A program made the translations under genes and the position numbers. This document shows, piece by piece, positions 1-8,512 of a DNA stretch of 15,138 bases (the stretch's first letter is position 1; every line of letters begins with the position of its first letter). The notes below the pieces were generated by a model. The model did no database searches, was not told the origin of the DNA, and saw only the letters and a program-made list of their open reading frames with translations. This DNA is from Clostridia bacterium (GTDB taxonomy: Bacteria > Bacillota_A > Clostridia > Christensenellales > Aristaeellaceae): the NCBI GenBank assembly GCA_017398245.1, contig JAFQGN010000263.1, positions 1 to 15,138 on the forward strand, read 5' to 3'.

Positions 1-1142
1 AAGGCAGGCCCAGCAGCGGCAGAACAGCATACAATTCTCTCTCGGTTTCCCAGAGCGATCTCTCCGTTTGTGCCAATGTCAATAAGAAGAGCAGTTCCAG
101 CGCTTTGGTTCATTGCACATGCGAGCGCCGCAGCGGTGGTATCCGCACCGATATATCCCGCAACGCACGGACCAGTTTCCACAACAGCATTGCCAAACGG
201 CAGACCCAGCTCTGAAGCCATGCACCTCTGTTCCAGGGCAAACACCGGTATAAACGGCGAAACGGCAATGTTTTCAGGCGAAACGCCGAGAAGCAGATGC
301 ACCATAACCGTATTTCCGACGCATACGATCTGCCTCAAATCATCGTCCTTCGCCTCAATTTCACCAAGCATCTTTCTAACCATCGTACCGATTTCGTTCA
401 CGACGGCATTCTGCAGCTTTTTAAGGCCCCCGTCGGTTCGAGAATAATCGATCCTCGAGATAACATCCGCACCAAAGCCGCGCTGCGGATTCATCGCAGA
501 GCATTTTGTCAACACTTTGCCCGTCTGCAGATCCAGCATATAGGCAGCAAGCGTCGTAGTACCAATATCGATCGCAGCCGCATACAGTCGCGGCTCGTCT
601 GCACAGATATCGCAGATAGCGCCATCCCGTTCTCTGACGATCCAGATTTGCCCATTCCCCTTCTTTAGTTCGCCGGGCAGCTTCTTAAGAACGTTTAGAG
701 AGAGCTTGCCGCTTCCGGAAAGCGCATCAGAAAGCCTCTGCTCATCGCTCCGCTGATCGTCAAGCGTCGCTTGAGGGACAAAAATCTTCTCGCAAACAAA
801 CACAGGTTTAGCTTCTAACTGCACATCCTCTGCACCGTCAGTCAGAATTTGTCCGTTTTCAGTCGTTAACCATACCTCTGCGTCGCCCTCAATCGTAGTC
901 AAGCACGCAAGGCGGATAGAAGCAGCAACATCTGCTTCTGTTAACAGACCAAGTTCTGTACTGTTCGACTGGGACAGCTTGCCGGTTGCGCGAACACGGC
1001 ATTTACCACAAGTACCCCGTCCGCCGCAAGGAGCGTTCAGACTATGGTCTGTTGCGATTGCATCTATTAATCTCGTACCGACTTCGGTCTTAAATATATT
1101 AATCAGACCGGAGTCTGTATGCAAGGTCAATGTACATACCAA
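1..1142 (-). CDS. RACo-like corrinoid activation protein: 2Fe-2S ferredoxin plus ASKHA (DUF4445) domains, C-terminus cut by window edge
   Basis: 380 codons are visible and the gene runs off the left edge. The N-terminus is a plant-type 2Fe-2S ferredoxin domain with Cys39, Cys45, Cys48 and Cys80 (C-x5-C-x2-C-x31-C, around PCGGRGTCGKC). After a linker (about 100-185) comes an ASKHA ATPase fold with phosphate-1 motif DIGTTT at 192-197 and a second DIGTNGEI motif at 355-362, followed by the usual AAAGPA. This is the architecture of RACo/RamA-like proteins, which use ATP to reduce inactive Co(II) corrinoid proteins to Co(I) for methyl transfer; that role is family knowledge, and no corrinoid protein or methyltransferase is visible here. 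The start chosen is TTG at 1142, 8 nt after a perfect AGGAGG; no in-frame ATG is placed as well. The gene overlaps the end of the upstream radical SAM gene by 16 nt, which suggests translational coupling. Codons such as TTA, ATA and AGA look commoner than in mfd. Confidence 0.9.
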   Translation of the reverse strand, partial: MVCTLTLHTDSGLINIFKTEVGTRLIDAIATDHSLNAPCGGRGTCGKCRVRATGKLSQSNSTELGLLTEADVAASIRLACLTTIEGDAEVWLTTENGQILTDGAEDVQLEAKPVFVCEKIFVPQATLDDQRSDEQRLSDALSGSGKLSLNVLKKLPGELKKGNGQIWIVRERDGAICDICADEPRLYAAAIDIGTTTLAAYMLDLQTGKVLTKCSAMNPQRGFGADVISRIDYSRTDGGLKKLQNAVVNEIGTMVRKMLGEIEAKDDDLRQIVCVGNTVMVHLLLGVSPENIAVSPFIPVFALEQRCMASELGLPFGNAVVETGPCVAGYIGADTTAAALACAMNQSAGTALLIDIGTNGEIALGNRERIVCCSAAAGPA

Positions 1143-3121
1143 GGTATTCCCCTCCTGTGCTTCAGTTTATCTGCCCGGGTGTTTCGTTCTTCCGGAACGA
1201 GAGGATCTGTCCGCTTTCTTCTCTCTATTCTTCTCTGTATTGCTGCTGCGTTTCCGACTTTCCTGATTACTTCCGTGCTGGCTTTCCGTGTCTGCTTGCC
1301 TCGATAGCCGTTTTTGTTCGATGCACGGCTTCCGGTCACTTCGCGCGGCGCTACCAGACACTGATCCGAAAAACCGATCAGATCATCGCGCCCCGCTTCA
1401 TGCAGCGCCTTCATGACGAGTACTCTGTTCTGCGGCATAAAATACTGCATTAGGGCGCGCTGCATCTCCTTTTCGCGAGGAGTATTCGGGATATACACCT
1501 TTTTGCCGTCGCGCGGGTCGATCCCTGTGTAATACATGCAGGTGGAAAGCGTGCCGGGCGTAGGATAGAAATCCTGCACCTGCTCGGGGCGGATGCGGTT
1601 CTTCTTCATGTATACCGCCAGTTCGATCGCGTCCTCCAGCGTGCATCCGGGATGGCTTGAAATAAAGTATGGCGTAAGATACTGCTCCAAGCCGGCCTTG
1701 TTACTGGCCTCTGCAAACTTTTTGCCAAAACGCTCGTAGCAGTCCACATACGGTTTGCCCATCAGGCGCAGCGTCTCCCTTGCAACGTGCTCGGGCGCCA
1801 CTTTGAGATGACCGCTGACATGGTATTTGGCAATTTCCGAAATCACATTGCTGTTTTTATCCAGCAGCATATAGTCATACCGGATGCCGGAACGAACAAA
1901 CACCTTTTTGATTCGGGGAAGCGACCGCATTTCGCGCAGCGTATCGACAAACTCTTTATGATCCGCCTTTACATTTGGGCAAGGGTTCGGCCCCAGGCAT
2001 TGCCTGTTCTTGCATGCGCCCACCTTCAACTGTTTTTCGCAGGCGGGCTTGCGGAAATTCGCCGTCGGGCCGCCGACATCGTGGATATATCCCTTAAAAT
2101 CAGGCATTTTGCTCAGCAGCTTTGCCTCCGCCAGCACGCTTTCCTTGCTGCGCGAAGTCACGATCCGCCCCTGATGGAACGTCAGCGCGCAGAACGAGCA
2201 GGCGCCAAAGCACCCACGCACGGCAGCAATCGAGAACTTGACCTCGTCGAGAGCCGGAACGCCGCCCATCGGCGCGTACATCGGATGCCACTGCCGTAAA
2301 AACGGCAACGCATACACACTGTCAAGTTCTTCGCGCGAAAGAGGCATGGCGGGTTTGTGCTGGTTCAGGTACCGCTTCCCATGCTTTTGTGCAATTCCCT
2401 TGCCGCGAATCGGGTCCTGCTCGTCATACTGAACGCGGAAGGAATCAGCATAGGCTTTTTTGTCCTTTGCAACTTCCTCGGCAGAAGGAATGACGATATA
2501 CCCTTCCCCAGGTTCCTTATTCATGGTGCAGGTGCCGGGCATAGCCATTTCCCGCGGATCGAGCCCCTGCCTGAGGGCGTCTGCCATTTGCACAATGGTC
2601 CGCTCGCCCATGCCGTACATCAGGAAATCCGCGCCCGAATCGACCAGAATAGAATTGCGGACGCGATCGTCCCAATAATCATAATGCGCGAAACGGCGAA
2701 GCGAAGCCTCGATCCCGCCGATAGCGATGAATATATCGCCCCATGCTTCGCGGATCCGGTTGCAGTAAACCACAGTCGCGCGATCAGGCCGACGACCGCC
2801 TTCGCATCCGGGTGAATAATAGTCGTCGTGCCTGCGTTTTTTTGCAGCTGTAAAATGGTTCACCATGCTGTCGACCGCGCCTGCGGAAACGAGGAACCCC
2901 AGCTTCGGCTTGCCAAAACGCTTAAAATCCTCGCAATCCCTCCATGCCGGCTGCGCAAGGATCGCAACACGATACCCTGCGGCTTCCAGCACACGGGAAA
3001 GCAGACCGGCGGCAAAGGAGGGATGGTCGACATAGGCGTCTCCCGAAACGAATACAAAATCCGGCGCATCCCAACCTCTTGCGCGCATATCTTGCGCATC
3101 TACGGGCAAAAAGCGCGTCAT
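1127..3121 (-). CDS. ygiQ: YgiQ family (UPF0313) radical SAM protein
   Basis: A 664-residue radical SAM protein of the YgiQ/UPF0313 family, whose biochemical function is not firmly established. The N-terminal part (1-290) is the family-specific domain, and the SAM-binding cluster motif is Cys304-x3-Cys308-x2-Cys311 (RGCFGACSFC). A second cysteine group, Cys361, Cys370, Cys375 and Cys381, follows the GGPTAN segment; it is also found in the E. coli homologue and might hold a metal or auxiliary cluster (inference). The C-terminal region (about 540-664) is the basic DUF3362-like tail. The ATG at 3121 overlaps the mfd stop as ATGA, so it is probably translated by coupling with mfd. The 3' end overlaps the start of the RACo-like gene by 16 nt. 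Length and motifs are complete, with no sign of a frameshift. Confidence 0.95.
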   Translation of the reverse strand: MTRFLPVDAQDMRARGWDAPDFVFVSGDAYVDHPSFAAGLLSRVLEAAGYRVAILAQPAWRDCEDFKRFGKPKLGFLVSAGAVDSMVNHFTAAKKRRHDDYYSPGCEGGRRPDRATVVYCNRIREAWGDIFIAIGGIEASLRRFAHYDYWDDRVRNSILVDSGADFLMYGMGERTIVQMADALRQGLDPREMAMPGTCTMNKEPGEGYIVIPSAEEVAKDKKAYADSFRVQYDEQDPIRGKGIAQKHGKRYLNQHKPAMPLSREELDSVYALPFLRQWHPMYAPMGGVPALDEVKFSIAAVRGCFGACSFCALTFHQGRIVTSRSKESVLAEAKLLSKMPDFKGYIHDVGGPTANFRKPACEKQLKVGACKNRQCLGPNPCPNVKADHKEFVDTLREMRSLPRIKKVFVRSGIRYDYMLLDKNSNVISEIAKYHVSGHLKVAPEHVARETLRLMGKPYVDCYERFGKKFAEASNKAGLEQYLTPYFISSHPGCTLEDAIELAVYMKKNRIRPEQVQDFYPTPGTLSTCMYYTGIDPRDGKKVYIPNTPREKEMQRALMQYFMPQNRVLVMKALHEAGRDDLIGFSDQCLVAPREVTGSRASNKNGYRGKQTRKASTEVIRKVGNAAAIQRRIERRKRTDPLVPEERNTRADKLKHRRGIPWYVH
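1151..1156 (-). promoter_or_regulatory. Shine-Dalgarno AGGAGG that fixes the TTG start of the RACo-like gene
   Basis: A perfect AGGAGG lies inside the last codons of the ygiQ-type gene, with 8 nt to the TTG at 1142. In the ferredoxin frame no ATG gives comparable spacing. The overlapping ATG at 1138 is in another frame and hits a stop after 12 codons, so the TTG is the likely start. Confidence 0.8.
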
Positions 3122-6100
3122 GTTCCTTCACCCTCCCCGGTAAGTACCTTTCGGGCAGCGCGTTCCACCGCGCCTTGCCCATCCTTTGCCTGTTCCTGCA
3201 TAATCTTCTTTACGATATCTTCCATCAGCGGAACCGCGCCCTGCAGAAGTTCCTCGTCCGTCTTCTTGCTCAACCCAATGGAATAGATCAGCTGCGTGGA
3301 CGAACCGGCTGCAAGCCGGATATTGCGTTCGTGGCCGTGCAGCGCGCTGATCAGGTATTCCGGTTTCAGATCCGCGCTTTGCGAAAAGCGCATGACCAGC
3401 CCGCCGGGCTTGCTTGTGACCAGATCGATTCCGATACGGGAACACAGTCCCTTCAGGTGCGCGATATCGACAAGATTGATCACGGGCCGTGTCGGATCGC
3501 CAAAGCGATCGATCAACTCCTCCATCAGGTCGTCGCGGCTCGCTTCGTCATAGATCGAGGCAATCTTCTTATACATTTCAACGCGCACAAGGTCGCTCGA
3601 AACATAATCCTGCGGAAGGAATGCATCGACGTGCAGTTCGACTTTGGTTGTAATATCGCCCTTTTGCACATCACCGCGCAGTTCTCGCACGGTCTCTTCA
3701 ATCATCTTCACGTACAGATCGTAGCCGACCGAAGCCATATGTCCGCTCTGTTCGCTGCCCAGAAGATTGCCCGTGCCGCGGATCTCGAGATCTCGCATGG
3801 CGACCCGGAACCCGGAGCCGAACTCTGTAAATTCCCGAATGGCGGCAAGTCGCTTGTCTGCCGTTTCGGTAAGAACGCGGTTCGGGCTGACCGTAAGGTA
3901 CGCATAAGCAAGCCTGTTGGAACGGCCGACGCGTCCGCGCAGCTGATAGAGCTGCGAAAGCCCGAAACGGTCGGCGTCGCACACGATGAGCGTATTCGCG
4001 CGCGGAACATCCAGTCCGGCCTCAATGATCGTGGTGCACAGGAGCACATCGTATTTGCCTTCGTAAAAATCCAGCATCACGTCTTCCAGCGCATGCTCGC
4101 GCATCTGCCCGTGCCCTATTGCGATCCGCGCTTCCGGTACGAGCTTTTTCAGCCGCGTATGCATCACTTCGATAGACTGCACCCGGTTGTACAGCACATA
4201 CACCTGGCCTCCGCGCGAAAGTTCGCGCAAAATTGCGTCGCGCACGAGCCCGTCGGAATATTCGACCACATACGTCTGCACCGGATAACGCTCCTCCGGC
4301 GGAGTCTGCAGAAGGCTCATATCGCGAATGCCTACCATGGACATGTGCAGCGTGCGCGGGATCGGCGTTGCGGACAATGTGAGAACGTCCACCGTCTTTT
4401 TCAGCTGCTTGATGCCCTCTTTGTGCTTTACGCCAAAGCGCTGCTCTTCATCGACGACCAGCAGGCCGAGGTTCTTAAAATCGATATCCTTACCAAGCAG
4501 GCGATGTGTGCCGACAACAACGTCGATCTTTCCCTCCTTCAGGTCTTCGATGACCTGCTTTTGCTCGTTTGCAGTCCGGAAGCGGCTGATATTATCCACC
4601 TTGATCGGATATCCGCCAAAGCGCTTCATTAAGGTCTGAAAATGCTGCTGAACGAGGATCGTCGTCGGCGCAAGCAGGGCAGCCTGCTTTCCGTCCATGA
4701 TGCATTTGAAAATGGCGCGGATGGCGACCTCGGTCTTTCCGTAGCCCACGTCGCCGCACAGCAGACGGTCCATCACCTTCGGCTGCTCCATATCCGCTTT
4801 GATCTCGGCAATGGCCTGCTCCTGATCGGGTGTTTCCTCATATTCGAATGCGTCTTCGAATTGCCTCTGCCACGGTGTATCCGGCGAAAAGGCGTAGCCC
4901 TGTACGCTCGCGCGCGCGGCATACAGCTTGACAAGCTCGCCTGCAATTTCCTGAATAGAGGCCTTTACCTTGGCCTTCTGCTTTTGCCATTCGCCGCCGG
5001 AGAGCTTGTTCAGCTTCGGGCTTTCGCCTTCGGAACCGATGTACTTCTGCACGCGGTCGAGCTGGTCCGTCGGCACATACAGCTTGTCGGAACCGGCATA
5101 GCGAATATGCAGGAAATCGCGGTAAGTGCCTTCGCTGGCCAGGCGCACCGTTCCCATATACTGGCCTACGCCGTGGTTTTCGTGTACGACATAATCGCCC
5201 ACGCGCAGATCGGTAAACGCTGCGACCTTTTCGCCGCTGCGCGCCTTTGCCCGGCTCTTTTGCTTGGATACGCCGAAGATATCGCCCTCGGCCACGACGG
5301 CCAGTTTGATCTCCGGATACAAAAAGCCGCGAGAGATCGATGTGGATAGGATCGCGACCTGCCCGACAGGCAGATCCGCAGGCGCTTCTTCGTAAAAATC
5401 AGACATGCAATCCAAATCGAACAGCGATTTGTGCAGTCGGTTGCCTCTCGCAACGCCGCCGGCAAGAATAGCGATCCTCCAGCCGTCCTTCACCCATTTT
5501 TTGATATCGCGCACCAGTTCGTGCATATTACTCTGGTATGCCGACGCGCCCAAACCTTCGAATTTAAACAATCCTGTCGGCTTGAACCCCTCGATCGACC
5601 TTAGGAACGGCTGCAGGGCCAGAAGCCCCGCGGGCTGAAGACGCGCGCAAAGCATGTCCCAGCTGTAGAGGAGCTCCGCCTGCAGGGGTAGGGCTTCTCC
5701 GCGGGAAAGCGCGGTTTTATAGTGCTCTTCAAATTCAAGCATCCTGTTTTCGCAGCGCTCGCGCAGTCTGTCCGGCTGATCGAACACGATCAGCGCTCCC
5801 GGTTCATAATCGGCAAGCGTATCCGTGTGCTCGTACAGCGCGGGGATCAGCGCCTCGCTGGAAAGATGCATCGGCAGCTTCTGCTCGCGCAGCGCATCGA
5901 TCCGTGGCTGGAAATTCTGCACCAGAGGCGTGACGGGGCGTTCCTGCTTAGCGGGCTTGGCGGCGCTTTTCTTCTCGCTCTTCGCGCCGGTTTTCGATCC
6001 GATCTCCCACATCGATGGCATCTCTTCCATCGGCGCATCCTGCGTGAGCTGAAAAAACTCCTCGAACGGGATCAGGTCGAATTCCTCTTCCAGCTTCTTT

Positions 6101-6897
6101 TGCGTCTCCGCGCTCTTGTCCGTCAGCAAACCGGAGGCCTTGTCCAATTCCGCATCCAGCCTGTCAGCCGCCTTTTCGGCCATTTCGGGCGTTATCAGCA
6201 CATCGGCCGCCGGGAAGAGAATCGCTTCTTTTGCCCGTTCGATGGAACGCTGGGTCATTACGTCAAAATCGCGCAGCGAATCGATCTCGTCGTCAAAAAA
6301 TTCGATGCGCAGTGCGTTCGGTCTGCCAACGGGATACACGTCCAGAATACCGCCGCGGATCGCGCACTGTCCGCGGGATTCGACCACGTCCACGCGCTCG
6401 TACCCCGCAGCCACCAGCATTTCTATCGCCTTGTGCGGGTCGAGGATCTGCCCTTCTTCAAAGCGGATCAGGTTCTGGCGGAACAAGTCGGCTGGCATCA
6501 GACGATACATCAGCGCATCAGCCGGCGCGACGATCGCCTTGAGCTGGCCGGTGATCAGTCGGCCAAGCGCATCGAGCCTGCGCAGCGTGATCTCGCGGCT
6601 CGATGCGGCGACGCGCTGGAAAGAGATTTCTCGGGCGGGAAAAAACGCCACGTGTCCGCCCAGCAGCGAGTTCATATCGTCCGCTATTTTTTGCGCGGCC
6701 ATATCGTTCGATGCAACGACCATCAGCGTCCGGCCGATCTTGCCCTGCAAGGCGCAGAGCATATGGATGCGCTGACAGTCGTCAAGGCCGTATGCGAGTT
6801 GAAGGCCTCCCTTTTGTACATCACGGGACAGATCCTGAAAGCTGTCCATTTTCTCCATCGGTTCATACAGACAGCGCAGAAAATCCGTTTTTGTCAT
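3118..6897 (-). CDS. mfd: Transcription-repair coupling factor Mfd
   Basis: Mfd is an ATP-driven DNA translocase that removes RNA polymerase stalled at lesions and recruits UvrA. This copy has 1259 residues, longer than the E. coli protein (1148). Order of parts: UvrB-like N-terminal module (about 1-290), a Lys/Ala-rich linker (about 300-320), the rest of the N-terminal module with the degenerate D3-type region, an RNA polymerase-interacting CarD-like domain (about 558-625, LRVGDYVVHENHGVGQY), the RecG-like motor with Walker A CGDVGYGKTE (714-723), DEEQ box (816-819), motif III SATPIPRT (842-849) and QLRGRVGRS (985-993), then the C-terminal TRCF domain (about 1090-1200). The start at 6897 is preferred over an in-frame ATG at 6909 because GGAGGG at 6902-6907 lies just upstream of 6897, while nothing SD-like precedes 6909. 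It follows pth by 11 nt and overlaps the ygiQ start (ATGA). Confidence 0.98.
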   Translation of the reverse strand: MTKTDFLRCLYEPMEKMDSFQDLSRDVQKGGLQLAYGLDDCQRIHMLCALQGKIGRTLMVVASNDMAAQKIADDMNSLLGGHVAFFPAREISFQRVAASSREITLRRLDALGRLITGQLKAIVAPADALMYRLMPADLFRQNLIRFEEGQILDPHKAIEMLVAAGYERVDVVESRGQCAIRGGILDVYPVGRPNALRIEFFDDEIDSLRDFDVMTQRSIERAKEAILFPAADVLITPEMAEKAADRLDAELDKASGLLTDKSAETQKKLEEEFDLIPFEEFFQLTQDAPMEEMPSMWEIGSKTGAKSEKKSAAKPAKQERPVTPLVQNFQPRIDALREQKLPMHLSSEALIPALYEHTDTLADYEPGALIVFDQPDRLRERCENRMLEFEEHYKTALSRGEALPLQAELLYSWDMLCARLQPAGLLALQPFLRSIEGFKPTGLFKFEGLGASAYQSNMHELVRDIKKWVKDGWRIAILAGGVARGNRLHKSLFDLDCMSDFYEEAPADLPVGQVAILSTSISRGFLYPEIKLAVVAEGDIFGVSKQKSRAKARSGEKVAAFTDLRVGDYVVHENHGVGQYMGTVRLASEGTYRDFLHIRYAGSDKLYVPTDQLDRVQKYIGSEGESPKLNKLSGGEWQKQKAKVKASIQEIAGELVKLYAARASVQGYAFSPDTPWQRQFEDAFEYEETPDQEQAIAEIKADMEQPKVMDRLLCGDVGYGKTEVAIRAIFKCIMDGKQAALLAPTTILVQQHFQTLMKRFGGYPIKVDNISRFRTANEQKQVIEDLKEGKIDVVVGTHRLLGKDIDFKNLGLLVVDEEQRFGVKHKEGIKQLKKTVDVLTLSATPIPRTLHMSMVGIRDMSLLQTPPEERYPVQTYVVEYSDGLVRDAILRELSRGGQVYVLYNRVQSIEVMHTRLKKLVPEARIAIGHGQMREHALEDVMLDFYEGKYDVLLCTTIIEAGLDVPRANTLIVCDADRFGLSQLYQLRGRVGRSNRLAYAYLTVSPNRVLTETADKRLAAIREFTEFGSGFRVAMRDLEIRGTGNLLGSEQSGHMASVGYDLYVKMIEETVRELRGDVQKGDITTKVELHVDAFLPQDYVSSDLVRVEMYKKIASIYDEASRDDLMEELIDRFGDPTRPVINLVDIAHLKGLCSRIGIDLVTSKPGGLVMRFSQSADLKPEYLISALHGHERNIRLAAGSSTQLIYSIGLSKKTDEELLQGAVPLMEDIVKKIMQEQAKDGQGAVERAARKVLTGEGEGT

Positions 6898-6901
6898 GTT
6901 T

Positions 6902-6907
6902 CCCTCC
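6902..6907 (-). promoter_or_regulatory. Shine-Dalgarno GGAGGG for mfd
   Basis: GGAGGG directly after the pth stop codon, 4 nt (or 5 nt counting from GGAGG) before the ATG at 6897. It decides the mfd start in favour of 6897 rather than the ATG at 6909, which overlaps the pth stop and has no SD. Confidence 0.7.
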
Positions 6908-6908
6908 A

Positions 6909-7481
6909 TCAGGATTCGGAATTGCAGGCCGCGACATGCCTCTGCGCGGCGTCAAAGCCCAGAGCGATCCACTTTTCCAGCACTTCACATGCCTTCATAT
7001 ACGAATCGAACATATGCTTTCGCTCATCGGGCGTGCGGAAACCGCAAAGCACCCAGTCCTTCAGATCCCATCTCTCCGGCGGGCGTCCAATACCGCAGCG
7101 CAGACGCGGGATTTCCTGGGTGCCGGTAAGCGCAATGATGTTGCGCATGCCGTTATGCGTGCCGGCGCTGCCCTTCTGCCGGATGCGGATCTTTCCTTCG
7201 TCCAGATCGATATCGTCATAGCAGATGTAAATAGCGTCAGGCTTATACCACTCGCGAAGCTGAACGACGGCTTCGCCGGAAAGGTTCATGAAGGTCTGCG
7301 GCTGGGCGATGACTGCTCTCTGTCCGCAGATCGTCCCCTCTCCGAGCACGCATTTGAACTTTTTCTTATTCAGTATGATATGATTTCTCTGCGCAAGGAT
7401 ATCCACGATATCGTATCCGACATTGTGGCGCGTATGCTGATATTCAGAGCCCGGATTTCCCAGGCCGACAATGACGATCAT
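6909..7481 (-). CDS. pth: Peptidyl-tRNA hydrolase
   Basis: Pth cleaves peptidyl-tRNA released from stalled ribosomes and recycles the tRNA; it is an essential cytosolic enzyme. The 190 residues match the usual family length. Signatures: VGLGNPGSEY at 5-14 with Asn9, the catalytic His19 in TRHNVGYD, FMNLSG with Asn66, the acidic YDDIDLDEG segment at 88-96 that holds the His-activating Asp, GTHNG with Asn110, and RCGIGRP. The ATG at 7481 has AGGAGG at 7490-7495 with 8-nt spacing; the frame stays open upstream for 48 codons, but that extension has no homology-like features and would run into the end of purR. The stop is 11 nt before mfd, the common pth-mfd pairing of Bacillota. The gap upstream to purR is 85 nt. 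Confidence 0.97.
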   Translation of the reverse strand: MIVIVGLGNPGSEYQHTRHNVGYDIVDILAQRNHIILNKKKFKCVLGEGTICGQRAVIAQPQTFMNLSGEAVVQLREWYKPDAIYICYDDIDLDEGKIRIRQKGSAGTHNGMRNIIALTGTQEIPRLRCGIGRPPERWDLKDWVLCGFRTPDERKHMFDSYMKACEVLEKWIALGFDAAQRHVAACNSES

Positions 7482-7514
7482 TTCTTTATCCTCCTGCTGC
7501 CAAAACGCCAAACC

Positions 7515-7545
7515 GCGGAAAGTCCCTCTGGAGGGGGCCTTCCGC
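7515..7545 (-). other. Hairpin in the purR-pth gap, possible weak terminator or processing site
   Basis: An outer stem of GCGGAA (7515-7520) pairing with TTCCGC (7540-7545) encloses an inner stem CCCT/AGGG (7524-7527 with 7532-7535). On the minus strand it is followed by a G/T-rich stretch rather than a real T-run, so it is at best a weak terminator. It could equally be an mRNA-processing or stability element between purR and pth. Confidence 0.4.
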
Positions 7546-7566
7546 TTGGGGTGGCATAACATTGTT

Positions 7567-8379
7567 TTAGATAAGCTTCGTGGGACGCACGATGGCGGAA
7601 CCGGATTCCGGATCCGTGCTTTCAAAGGTAAGCAACGAACGGATCCCTTCTATGCGTTTGTGCGCCGGTTCAGCCGTCGCGATCATTACGCCGATGCCGA
7701 CTACAGGCGCGTCAAATTCGCGCATCATTTCGGCCATGCCGCGCAATGTTCCACCGCCCTTGGTGAAATCGTCGATGATCAGCGCACGCTTGCCGGGCCG
7801 CACAGCCTTGCGGGCCAGCGTCATGGTTTCGATCTTGTCCCCGCCTGCGATGTAGTTGATCTTCACTGCCGGGCCTTCGTATGCGCGGCTGTCTCTGCGG
7901 GCAATAACCAGCGGCACGTCGAGCGCCCTCGCCGTCATCAGCGCGACAGGGATCCCGCTCGTCTCCATTGTAAGGACGAAATCCGGGTTCAGAGCGCAAT
8001 ACATGGAAGCCATGATATCGCCGATCTTCCCGGCAGTATCCGGGTTGGAGCAGACGTCTGCCGTGTACAGAAAACCGCCGGGCAGCAGCCTTCCGGGCTC
8101 GCTCAGAACTGTTGCAAGGTGCTCAAGGGTGTCCTGCGCGCTTTCCGGGCTCATCAAAGAGCGGTACATCACGCCGCCGGAAGCGCCTGCTACGGTGATG
8201 ATCGTTCCCAAACGGAAGCGCGAGAACGCCTCGCGCAGAATATCGATATCCTCGCTCACGGTCGATTTCGCCGTATCAAACAGGGTGCAGAATTCACCAA
8301 GCGTATGCAGTCGATTCGGCGCGCTCGTCAGAATGCGGGACATTGCAACGAGTCTTTCTCCGCGTTTAATTCGCTCCAT
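7567..8379 (-). CDS. purR: Purine operon repressor PurR (winged helix plus phosphoribosyltransferase-like domain)
   Basis: A 270-residue homologue of Bacillus PurR (285 residues), the repressor of purine synthesis genes that is relieved by PRPP. Residues 1-75 form the winged-helix DNA-binding domain (KRGERLVAMSRIL, then TAKSTVSEDIDILREAF). Residues 76-270 form a type I PRTase fold with RRDSRAYEGP, the conserved SINY-like KINYIAGG, and PRPP loop ALIIDDFTKGGGT at 199-211. The start is ATG 8379, 9 nt after GGAGG at 8389-8393; an in-frame TTG at 8397 lies upstream of that SD and is rejected. It is transcribed away from murC. PurBox-like sites lie in and upstream of its promoter, so autoregulation is likely. 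E. coli PurR is an unrelated LacI-type protein. Confidence 0.96.
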   Translation of the reverse strand: MERIKRGERLVAMSRILTSAPNRLHTLGEFCTLFDTAKSTVSEDIDILREAFSRFRLGTIITVAGASGGVMYRSLMSPESAQDTLEHLATVLSEPGRLLPGGFLYTADVCSNPDTAGKIGDIMASMYCALNPDFVLTMETSGIPVALMTARALDVPLVIARRDSRAYEGPAVKINYIAGGDKIETMTLARKAVRPGKRALIIDDFTKGGGTLRGMAEMMREFDAPVVGIGVMIATAEPAHKRIEGIRSLLTFESTDPESGSAIVRPTKLI

Positions 8380-8418
8380 ATATATGTACCTCCGCAAAAT
8401 GCGTTTCTATCCAATCAT

Positions 8419-8447
8419 ATTATACGCCTTTTTCCGAACGATTTCCA
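8419..8447 (-). promoter_or_regulatory. purR promoter (sigma-A type)
   Basis: A perfect -10 TATAAT at 8419-8424, a -35 TGGAAA (4 of 6 matches) at 8442-8447, and a 17-nt spacer. The predicted start lies about 30 nt before the purR ATG. A PurBox-like site (8430-8442) fills the spacer, an ideal place for a repressor. Confidence 0.7.
8430..8442 (+). promoter_or_regulatory. PurBox-like operator inside the purR promoter
   Basis: Read on the plus strand it matches 11 of 13 positions of the Bacillus PurBox consensus AWWWCCGAACWWT, including the complete CCGAAC core. It lies between the -35 and -10 of purR. An inverted, weaker partner (9 of 13) lies at 8454-8466. Confidence 0.55.
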
Positions 8448-8471
8448 GCGCAAGGTATTCGCTTTTCTTCA

Positions 8472-8512
8472 AATTACGAACTATTAACTTGGCCTATTCT
8501 TAATTCGCTCAT
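8472..8512. promoter_or_regulatory. Candidate inverted pair of PurBoxes upstream of purR
   Basis: The plus-strand box at 8472-8484 matches 12 of 13 PurBox positions (ACGAAC core). An inverted box at 8500-8512 matches 9 of 13 and keeps CGAA. The gap is 15 nt, close to the 16-17 nt reported for Bacillus PurBox pairs. A further inverted CGAAC site (10 of 13) lies at 8532-8544. Location between purR and murC suggests binding by PurR itself. Confidence 0.5.

Noticed and set aside
70..668. Plus-strand frames at the left end (70-447, 297-668)
   Set aside because: They are antisense to the RACo-like gene, whose minus-strand frame shows the 2Fe-2S cysteines and both ASKHA phosphate motifs.
2944..4632. 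A 562-codon plus-strand frame antisense to ygiQ and mfd
   Set aside because: It crosses two well-supported genes, has no SD or domain, and reflects codon bias of the true strand. The same holds for the frames at 5722-7221, 6603-7559 and 7471-8487.
7482..7625. Upstream extension of pth by 48 codons
   Set aside because: It would overlap the end of purR and includes no conserved residues, whereas the ATG at 7481 has a perfect SD and begins the conserved VGLGNPG motif.
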